In this document: positions 17,889-27,375 of the stretch, in pieces
Layout: every line of letters begins with the position of its first letter
How positions within the stretch are numbered: the stretch's first letter is position 1
NCBI GenBank assembly: GCA_037138335.1
Contig: JBAXIO010000003.1
Coordinates: forward strand, 186,001 to 250,000
Length of the DNA: 64,000 bases
Source of the DNA: CAIRDP01 sp037138335
GTDB lineage: Bacteria > Bacteroidota > Bacteroidia > Bacteroidales > FEN-979
Reading direction: 5' to 3'
Notes under the pieces: model-generated
Told to the model about the DNA's origin: nothing
Databases searched by the model: none
What the model saw: only the letters and a program-made list of their open reading frames with translations
Program-made: the position numbers and the translations under genes

Positions 17889-19661
17889 CTATTCTTCCGA
17901 GAACTTCTTCAGCAGTTTCCTGTATTCCGAAAAGACTGTCGCGCGGCTCATGAAGCCGAGATACTTCCCGTTGTTCAAAACCGGGATGTTGAAGCGGTCG
18001 TTTTTATGGAACATGTTCACGATCTTTTCCATATCGTCATCCGGAGTGATGTATAATTCAGGGGTGTACATCAGCTCCCTCACTAACTTCTTATCGTACA
18101 ATTCCCTCTCGAACATGATGCCCCTTATATGGTCAAGGGTCACGATCCCGTAAAAGGTGCCTGTCTCGTCCACTACCGGGAAACTGTTCCGGCTGGAGGC
18201 TGAAACCACCTTGACAAGGTCGCCCAGGCTTGAGTCGGGACCGACCTTCAGGAAATTCGTTTCGATGAGGTTGGCCGGGTCCATCATGGTGAGGATGGCA
18301 TTGTCTTTATGATGCGTGATCAGCTCTTTGCGCGTCGCAAGCTGCCTTGCATAAATGGAATGGGGCTCGAAATAATACACGGTGAGATACGAAACCGTGG
18401 AGGAAATAATGAGAGGCGTCAGTAATTCATATCCTCCTGTAATTTCGGCTATGAGAAAGATAGCGGTCAGGGGGGCATGCATCACTCCGGTCATGATCCC
18501 GGCCATCCCCACCAGGGCAAAATTGCTCTCTGGGAGATGAGAATTGAGGCCAAGGTTAATGCCCCTGGAAAGAAAAAGCCCGCTGATTCCGCCTACGAAC
18601 AGGGCAGGGGCGAAGGTCCCGCCGATCCCGCCGCTGCCCTGGGTCACCGACATCGCCACCACTTTTGAGATGATCAGTCCGAAAATGATGAGAAGGAACA
18701 GGTATGGGCTGTTTTTCATCCACCCGAAAAACTCGGGGTTGCCGATCGTTTCAGCATGCCCGTTCAGCACGGCTTTAAGTATAGTATATCCTTCCCCGAA
18801 CAAGGACGGGTAAACAAAGATCAATCCGGCCAATACTGCTCCTGCAAGTGGGAGCCTCGCCGCTGCAGGGATCCTGACAAGCTGGCGTTCAATCCAGGCA
18901 CTCCCTCGTATAAAATACACCGATACAAGCCCGGCGAAAACCCCGAGGAGAATATAAAACCCGGTTTCGTGAAAATGGAAAGGGGATAAAAGTATAAATG
19001 AAAAGGCAACTTCTTTTCCCATCAGCAGGGTTGAAACAAGAGAACCTGTCACCGCCGAGATAAGCAGGGGGATCAGGTTTGTCATCGTCATGTCCATGAG
19101 CAATACCTCGATCACAAAAACGACCCCTGCAATGGGAGCCGAGAAGAGGCTCGACAGGGCCCCGGCCGCCCCGCAACCAAGCAAGAGGGTGGTGTTCTTG
19201 TAATCCTGCCTGAAAAGTTTCGCCAGGTTCGATCCGATGGCCGACCCGGTGAGCACACCGGGCGCCTCAGGGCCTACCGACCCCCCGAAACCTAAAGTAA
19301 GCGTACAGGCCACAAGAGAACTCCATGTATTATGCGGCTTGATCTGGCTCTGGTTCTTGGAGATCACGTAAAGCACTTTGCTTATGCCATGACTGATGTT
19401 GTCCTTTACAACATACTTCAAAAAGAGCCAGGTAAGCAGTAAGCCGAAAAAGGGATAAAGCAGGTAAAGGAAATTGATGGCTTTGAAAGTAAACCCGTTT
19501 GTCAGGAAAAAGTTTGTATAATACAGGGTGTTTTTCAGGACCACACCGGTAAGGCCGCTGAGTATCCCTACTATAAAACTCAGCACCAGCAAAAACTGCC
19601 GGGGCTTAAATGTTTTATACTGATACAGATATATCCTGTCGAATAAGGTATGTCGTGACAT
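17889..19661 (-). CDS. ClC family chloride channel/transporter with CBS domains
   Basis: The 590-residue membrane protein has the ClC fold with about a dozen hydrophobic helices. The ion-pathway signatures are GFGGSVGPEAPGVLTGSAIGS (first part GSVGPEAP), a GSGGIGGTFAPALFVGG segment and a late Tyr-containing helix. The Glu in GPEAP is the gating or proton-coupled Glu of the family. Two CBS domains occupy the C-terminus (about 455-585), likely sensing adenine nucleotides. The ATG at 19661 is preferred over one at 19706 because a minus-strand TACATTTG box lies between them at 19669-19676. The gene is divergent from xth, 51 bp away. Confidence 0.92.
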   Translation of the reverse strand: MSRHTLFDRIYLYQYKTFKPRQFLLVLSFIVGILSGLTGVVLKNTLYYTNFFLTNGFTFKAINFLYLLYPFFGLLLTWLFLKYVVKDNISHGISKVLYVISKNQSQIKPHNTWSSLVACTLTLGFGGSVGPEAPGVLTGSAIGSNLAKLFRQDYKNTTLLLGCGAAGALSSLFSAPIAGVVFVIEVLLMDMTMTNLIPLLISAVTGSLVSTLLMGKEVAFSFILLSPFHFHETGFYILLGVFAGLVSVYFIRGSAWIERQLVRIPAAARLPLAGAVLAGLIFVYPSLFGEGYTILKAVLNGHAETIGNPEFFGWMKNSPYLFLLIIFGLIISKVVAMSVTQGSGGIGGTFAPALFVGGISGLFLSRGINLGLNSHLPESNFALVGMAGIMTGVMHAPLTAIFLIAEITGGYELLTPLIISSTVSYLTVYYFEPHSIYARQLATRKELITHHKDNAILTMMDPANLIETNFLKVGPDSSLGDLVKVVSASSRNSFPVVDETGTFYGIVTLDHIRGIMFERELYDKKLVRELMYTPELYITPDDDMEKIVNMFHKNDRFNIPVLNNGKYLGFMSRATVFSEYRKLLKKFSEE

Positions 19662-19668
19662 GATGATG

Positions 19669-19696
19669 CAAATGTAGCAGTATATTCTTACTTTTG
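19669..19696. promoter_or_regulatory. Back-to-back -7 boxes for clc (minus) and xth (plus)
   Basis: On the minus strand TACATTTG (19669-19676) precedes the ClC start at 19661, and on the plus strand TACTTTTG (19689-19696) precedes the xth ATG at 19713. Both match TAnnTTTG. The two promoters therefore overlap within a 51-bp divergent spacer, with the ClC leader almost absent. Confidence 0.55.
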
Positions 19697-19712
19697 GAAC
19701 AAACAACCGAAC

Positions 19713-20480
19713 ATGAAAAGGATCATATCATATAATCTCAACGGGATCAGGTCAGCCACGTCAAAAGGGCTTGCACACTGGCTCAGTGCTGCCAATCCCG
19801 ATATCGCATGCTTCCAGGAAACAAAGGCTCAGCCTGACCAGATCCCGGTGGAACTCTTTGAAGCCATGGGGTACCATCATTACTGGTTCTCAGCGGTCAA
19901 GAAAGGATACAGCGGGGTAGGGATACTCTCTAAGGTTAAACCTGATCATGTCGACTTCGGAATGAACATACAGAAGTACGATGATGAAGGAAGGACCATT
20001 ATGGCCCATTACGGGGATACAACAGTAATGAGCGTTTATCATCCATCGGGAACAACCGGGGAGGTGAGGCAGGGTTTTAAGATGATCTGGCTGGAAGATT
20101 TTCTCAGGTATGCCATTGAGCTGAGAAAAACAAGGCCCAACCTGATCATCTGCGGGGATTTCAACATCTGCCATAAAACCATCGACATCCATGACCCGGT
20201 CAGGAATGCCACCAGCAGCGGATTCCTGCCGGAAGAAAGGGAGTGGCTGACCCGTTTCTTCAACAGTGGTTTTATCGACACCTTCAGGGTATTCAACCTG
20301 GATCCTCACAACTATACCTGGTGGAGTTTCAGGGCCGGTGCCCGCTCAAGAAACCTGGGATGGCGCATTGATTACCAGGTGGTGACCCCTTCATTGGAGA
20401 AAAAGCTGCTGAGAGCGGCAATCCTGCCCGATGCAAAACATTCCGATCATTGCCCTACTCTGCTGGAAGTGGATTTTTAA
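19713..20480 (+). CDS. xth: Exodeoxyribonuclease III / AP endonuclease
   Basis: The 255-residue protein matches the Xth branch of the endonuclease/exonuclease/phosphatase fold. It starts with the metal-binding YNLNGIRSA motif, then CFQETKAQPDQIP with the Mg-binding Glu. The catalytic ICGDFNICH, the R-rich WSFRAGARSRNLGWRIDY and the terminal SDHCPTLLEV with the active His follow in the usual order. It cuts DNA at abasic sites and removes 3' blocking groups in base excision repair. It is a single-gene unit facing the ClC gene and converges on the 978-residue gene downstream. Confidence 0.95.
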   Translation: MKRIISYNLNGIRSATSKGLAHWLSAANPDIACFQETKAQPDQIPVELFEAMGYHHYWFSAVKKGYSGVGILSKVKPDHVDFGMNIQKYDDEGRTIMAHYGDTTVMSVYHPSGTTGEVRQGFKMIWLEDFLRYAIELRKTRPNLIICGDFNICHKTIDIHDPVRNATSSGFLPEEREWLTRFFNSGFIDTFRVFNLDPHNYTWWSFRAGARSRNLGWRIDYQVVTPSLEKKLLRAAILPDAKHSDHCPTLLEVDF

Positions 20481-20523
20481 GCGGGGAAAAGCCCTGGACA
20501 AAGAGCTTCCTCATCCGCAGTAA

Positions 20524-23460
20524 TTAAAAGCTGACCGAATAAATAAACTGGCATCCCCAGGAATTGTTGCCGGGGAAGTACATCGGGCGGACGCCCAATT
20601 CGAAGGGGTAAACAAACCTCAGGATATGTAATTCGGCAGTGAGTTCCGAACCTAGAGTCTGATAAAGGTTGGGAAGGCTCCACTCAATGGCCTTCGAATC
20701 GTCGCCCATCGCCTGGTCGTAAAACAGGTTAAGCTTGAAACGTTTGAAATACAGCACACCGCCGAGGCTCCAGTCGGGCCGGAACAATGGGAATTTATAA
20801 TTTGCCGAGAAGCTGAAGAGATGGCAGTCATAACCGCTGCTGTAACCGCGGGGGTATGGAACTACACCTGAATAACTGTACCCGTATACCGTGTTTTCAT
20901 CCCTCTGCTGGTAGCCTCCATACAACCAAAGCCCGTGGTGCCGTATTAAGCCCGGGAAATAGAGGTTTGATTGAATGGCCCAGATGGAACCCATGTCATT
21001 AACACCAAACGGGCTGTTCGTTAAACTGAGCTGTATATTCTGACCCCAGCGGTAATACATATCCTGGTAATTTGAACGCCGGTACTGGTAATAATTCAGG
21101 CTGTAAGTCACAGTGTTGATCCATCCGCTTGTAAACAAACCTGGAGTTGACTTGTCATGGATCACATCGACCAGTGAAGTGCTGATTGCAGGCGTTAGCC
21201 CCCTGAACCAGGCTCCCCTGGTGAAGTTTAAAGGGACCGAGATAGTAAGTTGCAATTTCAGCTCATTCCATGTAAACCTCGTCCTGGGCGAAGTACTGCT
21301 TGTAATATAATAGCCTGCTCTTTTCCCGAAAGAAGAGCCCAGATCGAAAACAGGGAAAAGGCCCTGGTAGCTGAAGTTCAGGTAAAACTGCCCGGTTTTC
21401 TCATTGTAATCCCAGTCATATCCTGCGCTTGCGAAGGTCGAACTCATCACATTCTGCGACAATACCGTAATGCCGGGATGTATAGTCAGGTTTGAAGCGC
21501 TTAACGATACCGGCGCCCACGAATGCACATTGAACAGATGTGCCCCCTTTGAATATTTTTTTGAGGGATACTGCGGATGTCCGTGTCCCGCCGAATCAGG
21601 GTTCACGGTATGGTCGAGCAGCATCCTGAAAAGCCCCTCGTTTGCAAGGGTGTCCTGGAGGTTGACCCCTTCCTGCGCGGCCAGTATGTCGTAAAGCTTG
21701 AATGAATGGTCCCTGACCCCTGTTAAAGGTATCCATTTTGCAGAATCCAGGCTGGCTTCAGATACCATCTGCCCGTCACTGCAGTAGTCTGAATAAAGCA
21801 GCCTGGTTTTGTCGGAATTGAAATCGGGATCAGAGGCGCAAAACCGGGCGGAAGTCACCTGGAAGATTTTTTTTGAGACCGTATCCACGGCGTAAATGTT
21901 TTCAATTCCCGAATAATCTGCTGAGAAAATGATGAAGTGGCCGAACATCTGGGATGGCCCGTCAATTGTGGTAAAAGTAAAGGGGATATGGAATCGGGTT
22001 TCTTTTGTCGCCATATCGCAGGTGGCAATCGTTTTCCCTTTCTCATTCATGTATAAATAAATCAGCTGTTTGTCGTCATCGGTAAAATCGGGCGACTGGA
22101 AGGTAGCTGAACCTTCGGCTTTTATAGAAAAGAGAACACGTCCGTCGGAAGTACCCATTACTTCGAGGAATGATTCACCGTCAGTGCCTGTCCTCACCGC
22201 AGCAATCATCGATGCATCATGTGAAAGGATGGGGGAGAAATATCTTGACCTTTTTGTAATGTGGCGTGAACGGCGGGACTTCATGTCATAGATCTTAATG
22301 CTTGAATAATCCCTGTTGCCCCACCTGATATCGGGTTCATATTCGGCCCAGGCGATGAGGTTACCTGAAATGGAATTGCTTCCATCCTGGTAGGCGCCCG
22401 TCTGGAATAATTGTTTCTCCTTCCCGTTTGGCAGTATCTTTACAAAACAATCAACACCTTCGTTGCTCTGCCTCTGGGCAATGACAGTGCTGTCATTCAT
22501 ATAGAGAGGGTGGTTAAAGACCTTGTAATCCTTAGCGTTCCTGATGCTGATCATCCTGCTCCCCGTCTTCGGAGTATTACGGTCCTGTTCCTTCCAGATG
22601 CTGTCAAGTTCATCCAGGGACTTCCTGTACCATTTGACTTTCGTAAGTCCGGTTGTGCGTTTAATACCATCGGCAAGGGGGATGATCATGAAAGGGTATT
22701 TTGCCACATGATCGAGGCTGTAATCCCATAATTTCGGGCCATAGTCCTTCCTGCCCATCCCCACAAGATAATATCCGAGTTCATAGGCATCGGGGACAAA
22801 CGTTTTATAAGAGCCGAGCGTGGCTTTGTTGAAGTTATAGCTCCCTTTTTCAAGGAGCTGGGCGCGTAGTATCGCTTCAAACCATCCAGCACGGCCCCGA
22901 CCGGTTTTTGTCAATGCAGTTTCGGTAGCGGTTGCATCACCTTCCAGGAACCAGGTTGGGACAAAAGCCCCAAGTATGCCGCCAGTGGCCTGTTCCCCCA
23001 GGATATAAAATAATGCCCTGGTGAAGCCCTTATTCATTTTATTGATCTGGACGGCATGGCGGTATTCATGTATGGCAAGTTGTTCAAGCCATTCTTCGCC
23101 ATAAGCGTCCGGATCGGGAGTCGGATAAAATTCAATCCGCCTGGGGGCCCAAACGGTGACACCATTGGAAAGGCTGGATTCGGTATGGATTATAATGGGG
23201 ATCCTGGGCGGTTTCGCAGTCAGGGTCTTCGTTTCATACCTCCATACCTTGTCCATAACTCTGGCAACATACTGTGCATGGGTTTCATAGGTTGAAGGAT
23301 AGACGATACTGTAATTTCCTGTTTTGATCTGCCTCCAGCGGAGCGATGCAGGATCCTGCCCCGTTGAAAAAAACTGGCCCCTGGAACCAAGTGGGATAAG
23401 GCTGATAAAGAATATTGCGATGGTAGCCGATTGGAAAAACCTGAAATTAGGTGTTGTCAT
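20524..23460 (-). CDS. Secreted HExxH metalloprotease-like / beta-propeller / outer-membrane barrel protein
   Basis: The 978-residue product has a signal peptide (about 8-28). A peptidase MA-like N-terminal domain (40-300) carries the zinc motif H131-E-Y-R-H135 and a downstream WFLEGDA with E173 as the probable third ligand. The middle (about 310-620) has WD40/TolB-like repeats (DIRWGNRDYSSIKIYDMKSR, HDASMIAAV, YLYMNEKGKTIATCDM) that should form a beta-propeller. The last 320 residues alternate aromatic and polar residues and end in Phe, as outer-membrane barrels do. The function is unknown. Its stop codon neighbours xth tail-to-tail and hldD lies directly upstream, only 1 bp away. Confidence 0.7.
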   Translation of the reverse strand: MTTPNFRFFQSATIAIFFISLIPLGSRGQFFSTGQDPASLRWRQIKTGNYSIVYPSTYETHAQYVARVMDKVWRYETKTLTAKPPRIPIIIHTESSLSNGVTVWAPRRIEFYPTPDPDAYGEEWLEQLAIHEYRHAVQINKMNKGFTRALFYILGEQATGGILGAFVPTWFLEGDATATETALTKTGRGRAGWFEAILRAQLLEKGSYNFNKATLGSYKTFVPDAYELGYYLVGMGRKDYGPKLWDYSLDHVAKYPFMIIPLADGIKRTTGLTKVKWYRKSLDELDSIWKEQDRNTPKTGSRMISIRNAKDYKVFNHPLYMNDSTVIAQRQSNEGVDCFVKILPNGKEKQLFQTGAYQDGSNSISGNLIAWAEYEPDIRWGNRDYSSIKIYDMKSRRSRHITKRSRYFSPILSHDASMIAAVRTGTDGESFLEVMGTSDGRVLFSIKAEGSATFQSPDFTDDDKQLIYLYMNEKGKTIATCDMATKETRFHIPFTFTTIDGPSQMFGHFIIFSADYSGIENIYAVDTVSKKIFQVTSARFCASDPDFNSDKTRLLYSDYCSDGQMVSEASLDSAKWIPLTGVRDHSFKLYDILAAQEGVNLQDTLANEGLFRMLLDHTVNPDSAGHGHPQYPSKKYSKGAHLFNVHSWAPVSLSASNLTIHPGITVLSQNVMSSTFASAGYDWDYNEKTGQFYLNFSYQGLFPVFDLGSSFGKRAGYYITSSTSPRTRFTWNELKLQLTISVPLNFTRGAWFRGLTPAISTSLVDVIHDKSTPGLFTSGWINTVTYSLNYYQYRRSNYQDMYYRWGQNIQLSLTNSPFGVNDMGSIWAIQSNLYFPGLIRHHGLWLYGGYQQRDENTVYGYSYSGVVPYPRGYSSGYDCHLFSFSANYKFPLFRPDWSLGGVLYFKRFKLNLFYDQAMGDDSKAIEWSLPNLYQTLGSELTAELHILRFVYPFELGVRPMYFPGNNSWGCQFIYSVSF

Positions 23461-23461
23461 C

Positions 23462-24427
23462 TCAGTAATATCTTGTTGACTGCAGGTAAGCCTCTACATA
23501 TTCGGTAATGCCGTCTTCAAGGCTGCGGAAGGCTTTCGGATATCCTGCCAGTTTCAGCTTTTCCATTTTTGCTTCTGTAAAATACTGGTATTTGTCGCGG
23601 ATATCGGCAGGGGTATCTATGAATTCAATGTCGGGCTGCAGGTCCAGGGCGAGAAAGACAGAATTGACCAGGTCGAGAAAGGTACGAGCCTTTCCTGTCC
23701 CGAGGTTATAAATGCCTGGCTGGCCCCGGTGCTCGAATAGAAAATACATCACATCGGCCACATCTTTCACATAGATAAAATCACGCAGTTGTTTACCGTC
23801 CTGGTAGTCGGGCCGATGAGACCTGAACAGCCTTACTTTCCCGTTCGTCTTAATCTGGTTAAAGGCATGAAAAACCACCGATGCCATCCGCCCTTTATGA
23901 TATTCATTAGGGCCGAAAACATTGAAAAACTTGAGACCGAACCAGGCCGGCGGTGCTGAAGTCTGCCGTAACACCCATTTGTCAAATTCGTTTTTTGAGA
24001 CCCCGTAAGGGTTAAGTGGTTTAAGCTGCGGCACCAGCTCATGGCTGTCGCTATACCCTAAAGAACCATCACCATAGGTCGCAGCCGATGAAGCATAAAT
24101 AAGCGGGATGTCATACCCGCTGCAAAAATTCCAGATCTTTTTACTGTACCCCAGGTTGAGCTCGTCGAAAACACTCATGTTAAACTCAGATGTGTCGGTA
24201 CGGGCGCCGATATGGAAAACGATCTCAATTTCTTTTGCATGGGCGGGGAGCCAGTTGAAAAGGTCCTTTCGCTCAATTTTGCTTAGGTACACCTTATGGG
24301 AATAATTATTGATCTTGTCAGCCCTGGAGAAATCATCTGCAATAACAATTTCCTTGAACCCCTTGTTATTCAGTTTGCCCACAAGGCAGCTTCCGATGAA
24401 GCCCGCGGCCCCTGTAACTAAAATCAT
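23462..24427 (-). CDS. hldD: ADP-L-glycero-D-manno-heptose 6-epimerase
   Basis: The 321-residue protein is a short-chain dehydrogenase/epimerase with the dinucleotide-binding GAAGFIGSCL at its N-terminus. HIGARTDTSE, the SSAATYGDG active-site segment with the YGVSK motif, and FFNVFGPNEYHKGRMASV are characteristic of HldD/RfaD. It converts the D-glycero form of ADP-heptose to the L-glycero form used in the LPS inner core. This matches the LptD and OstA-like genes in the same window. The 978-residue barrel gene begins 1 bp after its stop, so they are probably cotranscribed. Confidence 0.92.
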   Translation of the reverse strand: MILVTGAAGFIGSCLVGKLNNKGFKEIVIADDFSRADKINNYSHKVYLSKIERKDLFNWLPAHAKEIEIVFHIGARTDTSEFNMSVFDELNLGYSKKIWNFCSGYDIPLIYASSAATYGDGSLGYSDSHELVPQLKPLNPYGVSKNEFDKWVLRQTSAPPAWFGLKFFNVFGPNEYHKGRMASVVFHAFNQIKTNGKVRLFRSHRPDYQDGKQLRDFIYVKDVADVMYFLFEHRGQPGIYNLGTGKARTFLDLVNSVFLALDLQPDIEFIDTPADIRDKYQYFTEAKMEKLKLAGYPKAFRSLEDGITEYVEAYLQSTRYY

Positions 24428-24450
24428 ATCCGGCTAATTTTCATTTCTTC

Positions 24451-24480
24451 GTCAGTCGTAAATCGTAAATCGTCAATCAT
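24451..24480. repeat. Degenerate short-period intergenic repeat
   Basis: This 30-bp stretch upstream of hldD consists of imperfect 7-8 bp units (GTCAGTC, GTAAATC, GTAAATC, GTCAATC). The GTAAATCGTAAATC core recurs in the opposite orientation at 45125-45155. Function is unknown. Confidence 0.6.
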
Positions 24481-25832
24481 CATGTCCAGAACCTGATAAT
24501 GTCTTCCATTTCTTCCCGTTCTTTTAATACAACAAACGATTCTCCTTCATTGTAATACCCGATTATCCTTGGTGCGAACCGGCTGTTGTACCTCGACCAC
24601 ATTGAGAATGTATAACCGCCCGTATCATGGATGACGATATGATCCCCTTCCAGCACTCCGGGTAAAGATACTCCTTTTGCAAGGATATCACCCGAGAAGC
24701 AAAGCGGGCCGGCTAAATTCCAGGGATTGACCGAATTGCCGGTCCTGGGGTTTCCTTCTCCGTCAAGTACCGTGTATTCATGCATCCAGTCCTTGGGGTT
24801 CAGGCACTCCCTTATAAAAAGGTCGGCCCCCACATGGAGCATGGCGGTACTGACACCCGGATCGTGTTTAACATATTCAACCCTGCTGATGGTCCATCCC
24901 GGATTGGTATAGGTCCACCGGCCGAATTCCGTGATCAGGCGGATTCCATCACCGGTGACTCTGGTCCCGGTACCGTTGTCGCCTGGCAGCGATGAACCGC
25001 TTTCACTGAACAGAAGAGGGACCCTCTTTTTCAATGCAAGGGCATATGCCTCCATAGAGACCGGCTGCCTGCCCCTTGAATACGTTACAGGCAAACCTCC
25101 GCCGATATCAAAAGTGGTAACCTGGGCGTAGCCTTTGCTCTCAGATGTAAGCTTGTTCACTTCAAGCATAAGGTCATACAGCTGGCCGGTACCCTCAACC
25201 AGCATTTCAAGAGGGCAACCCTGGGATCCCACATGAAGATGCATGCCGCTCAGAAAGTCATTCCCCAGGAACGCATTAATTAATTCGGTTCTCTTAAACC
25301 TCAGGGGCACCCCGAATTTAGAGTATTCCCCTGCAACGCTGGATTCCTTGATGGATCCTTCACCGATTTGAGGATTGATGCGGATGCCTATGGTACTTTT
25401 TGATTTCAGCTTTTTAAGCAGGGTTTTTACCCGTTCAAGTTCTGAAAAGTTGTCGAGGTTAAGGTGGATCCCCGCAAGCAGGGCAAATTCAAGCTCTTCT
25501 ATTGTTTTAACCGGGGAGTCATAAACTATCATGCCGGGATCAAATCCCAGATAAAGGGCCAGTTTAACCTCTCCCATTGAAGCTGCTTCGACCCCGTAAC
25601 CGAGTTCCTTTGTCAGTTGCATGACCTTCGACAGGGGGCAGGCCTTGACAGCGAGACCATGGAGAGTGCCGGCCGGGAAACACGATTTAAGGTACGACAG
25701 CCGTTCTTTCAAAAAGGTGAGATCGTAGAAGATCACGGAACTGTCTTCCTTTCGGATAAGTCCTGACTGTATGGCTTTTTTGAATGCGGATGATATTTTC
25801 CCTGGTGTCAGATTTTCCATAAAACAAGGCAT
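24480..25832 (-). CDS. PLP-dependent fold-type III decarboxylase (LysA-like)
   Basis: The 450-residue product has the alanine-racemase-like barrel of diaminopimelate/ornithine decarboxylases. The PLP lysine is K63 in LAVKAC, the ring-stacking His is H200 in HLHVGSQ, and the phosphate loop is GGG at 244-246. An EFGR motif is present at 302-305, and the C-terminal active-site Cys is C378 in GPLCFSGD. LysA is the nearest family, but carboxynorspermidine or arginine-type decarboxylases share these motifs, so the substrate is left open. The ATG abuts the mqnD stop codon exactly, placing it in the mqnB-mqnD operon. Nothing in known menaquinone synthesis requires such an enzyme. Confidence 0.75.
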   Translation of the reverse strand: MPCFMENLTPGKISSAFKKAIQSGLIRKEDSSVIFYDLTFLKERLSYLKSCFPAGTLHGLAVKACPLSKVMQLTKELGYGVEAASMGEVKLALYLGFDPGMIVYDSPVKTIEELEFALLAGIHLNLDNFSELERVKTLLKKLKSKSTIGIRINPQIGEGSIKESSVAGEYSKFGVPLRFKRTELINAFLGNDFLSGMHLHVGSQGCPLEMLVEGTGQLYDLMLEVNKLTSESKGYAQVTTFDIGGGLPVTYSRGRQPVSMEAYALALKKRVPLLFSESGSSLPGDNGTGTRVTGDGIRLITEFGRWTYTNPGWTISRVEYVKHDPGVSTAMLHVGADLFIRECLNPKDWMHEYTVLDGEGNPRTGNSVNPWNLAGPLCFSGDILAKGVSLPGVLEGDHIVIHDTGGYTFSMWSRYNSRFAPRIIGYYNEGESFVVLKEREEMEDIIRFWT

Positions 25833-26633
25833 TTAAGATATGATCCTTTTCTCCTTTGCGGCTTCCAGGAGTTTTGCGATGGCCGATTTGCCTTCATCCC
25901 CCAGCCGAAGGGTGAAATTATTCACATAAAGGCTTATATGTTTCATCATGACCTCTTCATTCATTTCCCTGGCATTGGCCCTCACAAAAGGCATGGCCTC
26001 AGGTCCGTTGAGCATGGCGTGTTCCACGCTGCGGTTCATTATCCTGTTAAGCTTGTTGATGACTTCGTATCCCAGGCTCCGTTTGGCGATAATTCCCCCC
26101 AAAGGAATCGGGGCATGGGCCAGGTCTTCCCAGAATTCTCCAAGGTCGGCAAGCTTTTTCAGCCCTTTGTCCGTGTATGTAAACCTGTTTTCATGGATGA
26201 TCACGCCGGCATCCACTTTATTTTGCAGGATGGCATCCTCTACCTGGCTGAACACCATGAACCGTTTTAGCGAGGCCCCGGGATAAGCAAGGCGGAAAAG
26301 CAGGTGGGCCGTGGTATATTCCCCGGGTATCGCCACTGTGTGAAAAGGTATCTTATCAGGGGGGATATCCTGTTTCGCGATCAGCAGTGGGCCGTTACCT
26401 TTGCCAAGAGCGCTGCCGCTTTCGAGAAGGACATATGTTTTCTGAAGGAGTAAATAAGCGTGATAGCTTACTTTTATCATATCGGCTTCACCTTTCATGG
26501 CCATGCCGTTCAAGGTCTCGACATCCTCCATCCGGAATTCAAAATCAAGGCCCTCCAGGTCGATTTTCCCGTGCACCAGGGCATCGAAAATGAACGTATC
26601 GTTCGGACAGGGCGAAAATGCAAGCCTGATCAT
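25833..26633 (-). CDS. mqnD: 1,4-dihydroxy-6-naphthoate synthase
   Basis: The 266-residue protein has the periplasmic-binding-protein-like fold of MqnD. The FSPCPNDTF start, a GEADMIKVSYHAY segment and the VDAGVIIHENRFTY and APIPLGGI motifs with the catalytic His are typical. It splits cyclic dehypoxanthine futalosine to 1,4-dihydroxy-6-naphthoate. The start overlaps the mqnB stop by one base (TAATG), and the decarboxylase gene follows without a gap. mqnE lies elsewhere in the window at 32470 and menG at 50880, so the route is split over at least three loci. Confidence 0.94.
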   Translation of the reverse strand: MIRLAFSPCPNDTFIFDALVHGKIDLEGLDFEFRMEDVETLNGMAMKGEADMIKVSYHAYLLLQKTYVLLESGSALGKGNGPLLIAKQDIPPDKIPFHTVAIPGEYTTAHLLFRLAYPGASLKRFMVFSQVEDAILQNKVDAGVIIHENRFTYTDKGLKKLADLGEFWEDLAHAPIPLGGIIAKRSLGYEVINKLNRIMNRSVEHAMLNGPEAMPFVRANAREMNEEVMMKHISLYVNNFTLRLGDEGKSAIAKLLEAAKEKRIIS

Positions 26634-27334
26634 TACAAACTGAGATTTACCTGTGAAAGTTCCTTTAACAGATGATCCAGGGTTTTATCAAGGTTCTGGA
26701 TGGCCAATGGGACGTTCCATTGCGATTTATCTCGTTCTGCAACATAATTTGATACTGAACGGACCTCAATGAAAGGAACCGCTTCTGAAAGGCATGCGTA
26801 GAAAAAGGAAGCACCTTCCATGCTTTCAAGGTCGGCATTATACAAGCTTTTCAGGGTCCCGATGGTTTCTTTGTGGGTATAAATAAGATTGACCGTAACA
26901 CCCCTCGCAACGGGCAGCTTGTTTAACACTGCCGACACCGGGGGTTTCCGGTTAACCAGCCATCCGCCTTCATAAGGAAATGCATCGGGATCCTGCAGGC
27001 CCAGGTCGAAGAGGGAGAGGTAATTCTCCTCATCTTCCACGCCCACCAGGCCGAAAACCTCGGCATTGACCTGGTATACGCTGCCGATTCGGGTTTTTGC
27101 AGAGTAGGCCCCGGCAATTCCCGCATTAAGCGCCAGGTCGTAATGCTGCCTGCTGAGCTGTTTCCCAAGGTGGAAAGCGGTATGCGCCATTCCCACTCCG
27201 GTTACAAGAAGGTCAATGGAATGTGTTTGAAATTCATAATGCTGAAGGAACTCGCCTTCGGATCCAATGAAAGTAAGCCTTTGTAAAAGAGGGCGTATTT
27301 CGGCTACAGTTGCGGCAACGATTAGTATTCTCAT
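26633..27334 (-). CDS. mqnB: Futalosine hydrolase
   Basis: The 233-residue protein belongs to the nucleoside phosphorylase/MTA nucleosidase fold. It has VTGVGMAHTAF, LNAGIAGAY, and a late SMEGASFFYAC with the purine-binding Glu and EVRSVSNYV. These features match MqnB, which removes hypoxanthine from futalosine. The gene is preceded by the MFS transporter gene (41 bp) and shares one base with mqnD, so an operon of transporter-mqnB-mqnD-decarboxylase is likely. Confidence 0.92.
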   Translation of the reverse strand: MRILIVAATVAEIRPLLQRLTFIGSEGEFLQHYEFQTHSIDLLVTGVGMAHTAFHLGKQLSRQHYDLALNAGIAGAYSAKTRIGSVYQVNAEVFGLVGVEDEENYLSLFDLGLQDPDAFPYEGGWLVNRKPPVSAVLNKLPVARGVTVNLIYTHKETIGTLKSLYNADLESMEGASFFYACLSEAVPFIEVRSVSNYVAERDKSQWNVPLAIQNLDKTLDHLLKELSQVNLSL

Positions 27335-27375
27335 GACAGAAGATGGTTCAGCATTTATTGTTGAACCATAAACGT

